DNA from: Cyanobacteria bacterium UBA7694
GTDB lineage: Bacteria; Cyanobacteriota; Sericytochromatia; UBA7694
Length of the DNA stretch: 5,916 nucleotides
Direction of reading: 5' to 3'
NCBI GenBank assembly: GCA_002482705.1
Contig: DLGM01000057.1
Coordinates: 1-5,916, forward strand
A program made the position numbers and the translations under genes. The notes beneath the pieces were generated by a model. That model did no database searches and had not been told where the DNA came from. It worked only from the letters and a program-made list of their open reading frames with translations. Positions 5,916 through 5,916 of this stretch are shown piece by piece (the first letter of the stretch is position 1; every line of letters begins with the position of its first letter).

Positions 5916-5916
5916 A

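Noticed and set aside
1..5916. CRISPR array, tRNA gene, insertion-sequence ends or integrase attachment site
   Set aside because: No regularly spaced repeats, cloverleaf-like sequence, transposase motifs or flanking direct repeats were noticed on reading.

Overview
The window reads as a piece of a diderm (outer-membrane) bacterial chromosome. Evidence for this is a Sec signal peptide on a beta-barrel-like protein, sigma70-type promoters and Shine-Dalgarno sites. I cannot place the species. Base composition is uneven: a hand count of one 60-base line gives 43% GC inside the helicase gene (541-600) and 75% GC inside the barrel gene (3301-3360). This fits a patchwork of local and acquired genes.

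Layout. (1) Positions 2-1675, plus: the C-terminal 557 residues of a UvrD/Rep-type superfamily 1 helicase whose start lies outside the window. Its tail resembles that of giant RecQ-UvrD fusion helicases. (2) 1722-1886, plus: a 54-residue membrane protein with two predicted helices and its own promoter-like sequence. (3) 1892-3034, minus: an HNH endonuclease-domain protein, convergent with the small gene. (4) 3035-3172: a divergent promoter region. (5) 3173-3766, plus: an exported beta-barrel-like protein, very GC-rich. (6) 3827-4093, plus: a minimal nucleotidyltransferase (MNT) with an intact active-site pattern but no HEPN partner in view. (7) 4098-4520 and 4511-4753, minus: a PIN-domain (VapC-type) toxin and its overlapping upstream antitoxin. 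(8) 4812-5915, minus: the C-terminal 367 residues of an unrecognised, cysteine-free, largely helical protein whose start lies beyond the right edge.

How the genes fit together. The antitoxin-toxin pair is a clear functional unit. The helicase, HNH nuclease, MNT and toxin-antitoxin genes in under 5 kb look like accessory or defence-type content. Only the toxin-antitoxin pair is physically organised as an operon; the HNH gene faces the helicase side tail to tail, so a joint system is a hypothesis. No tRNA, rRNA, CRISPR array, transposase or insertion-sequence ends were seen, and no gap between genes exceeds 300 bases.
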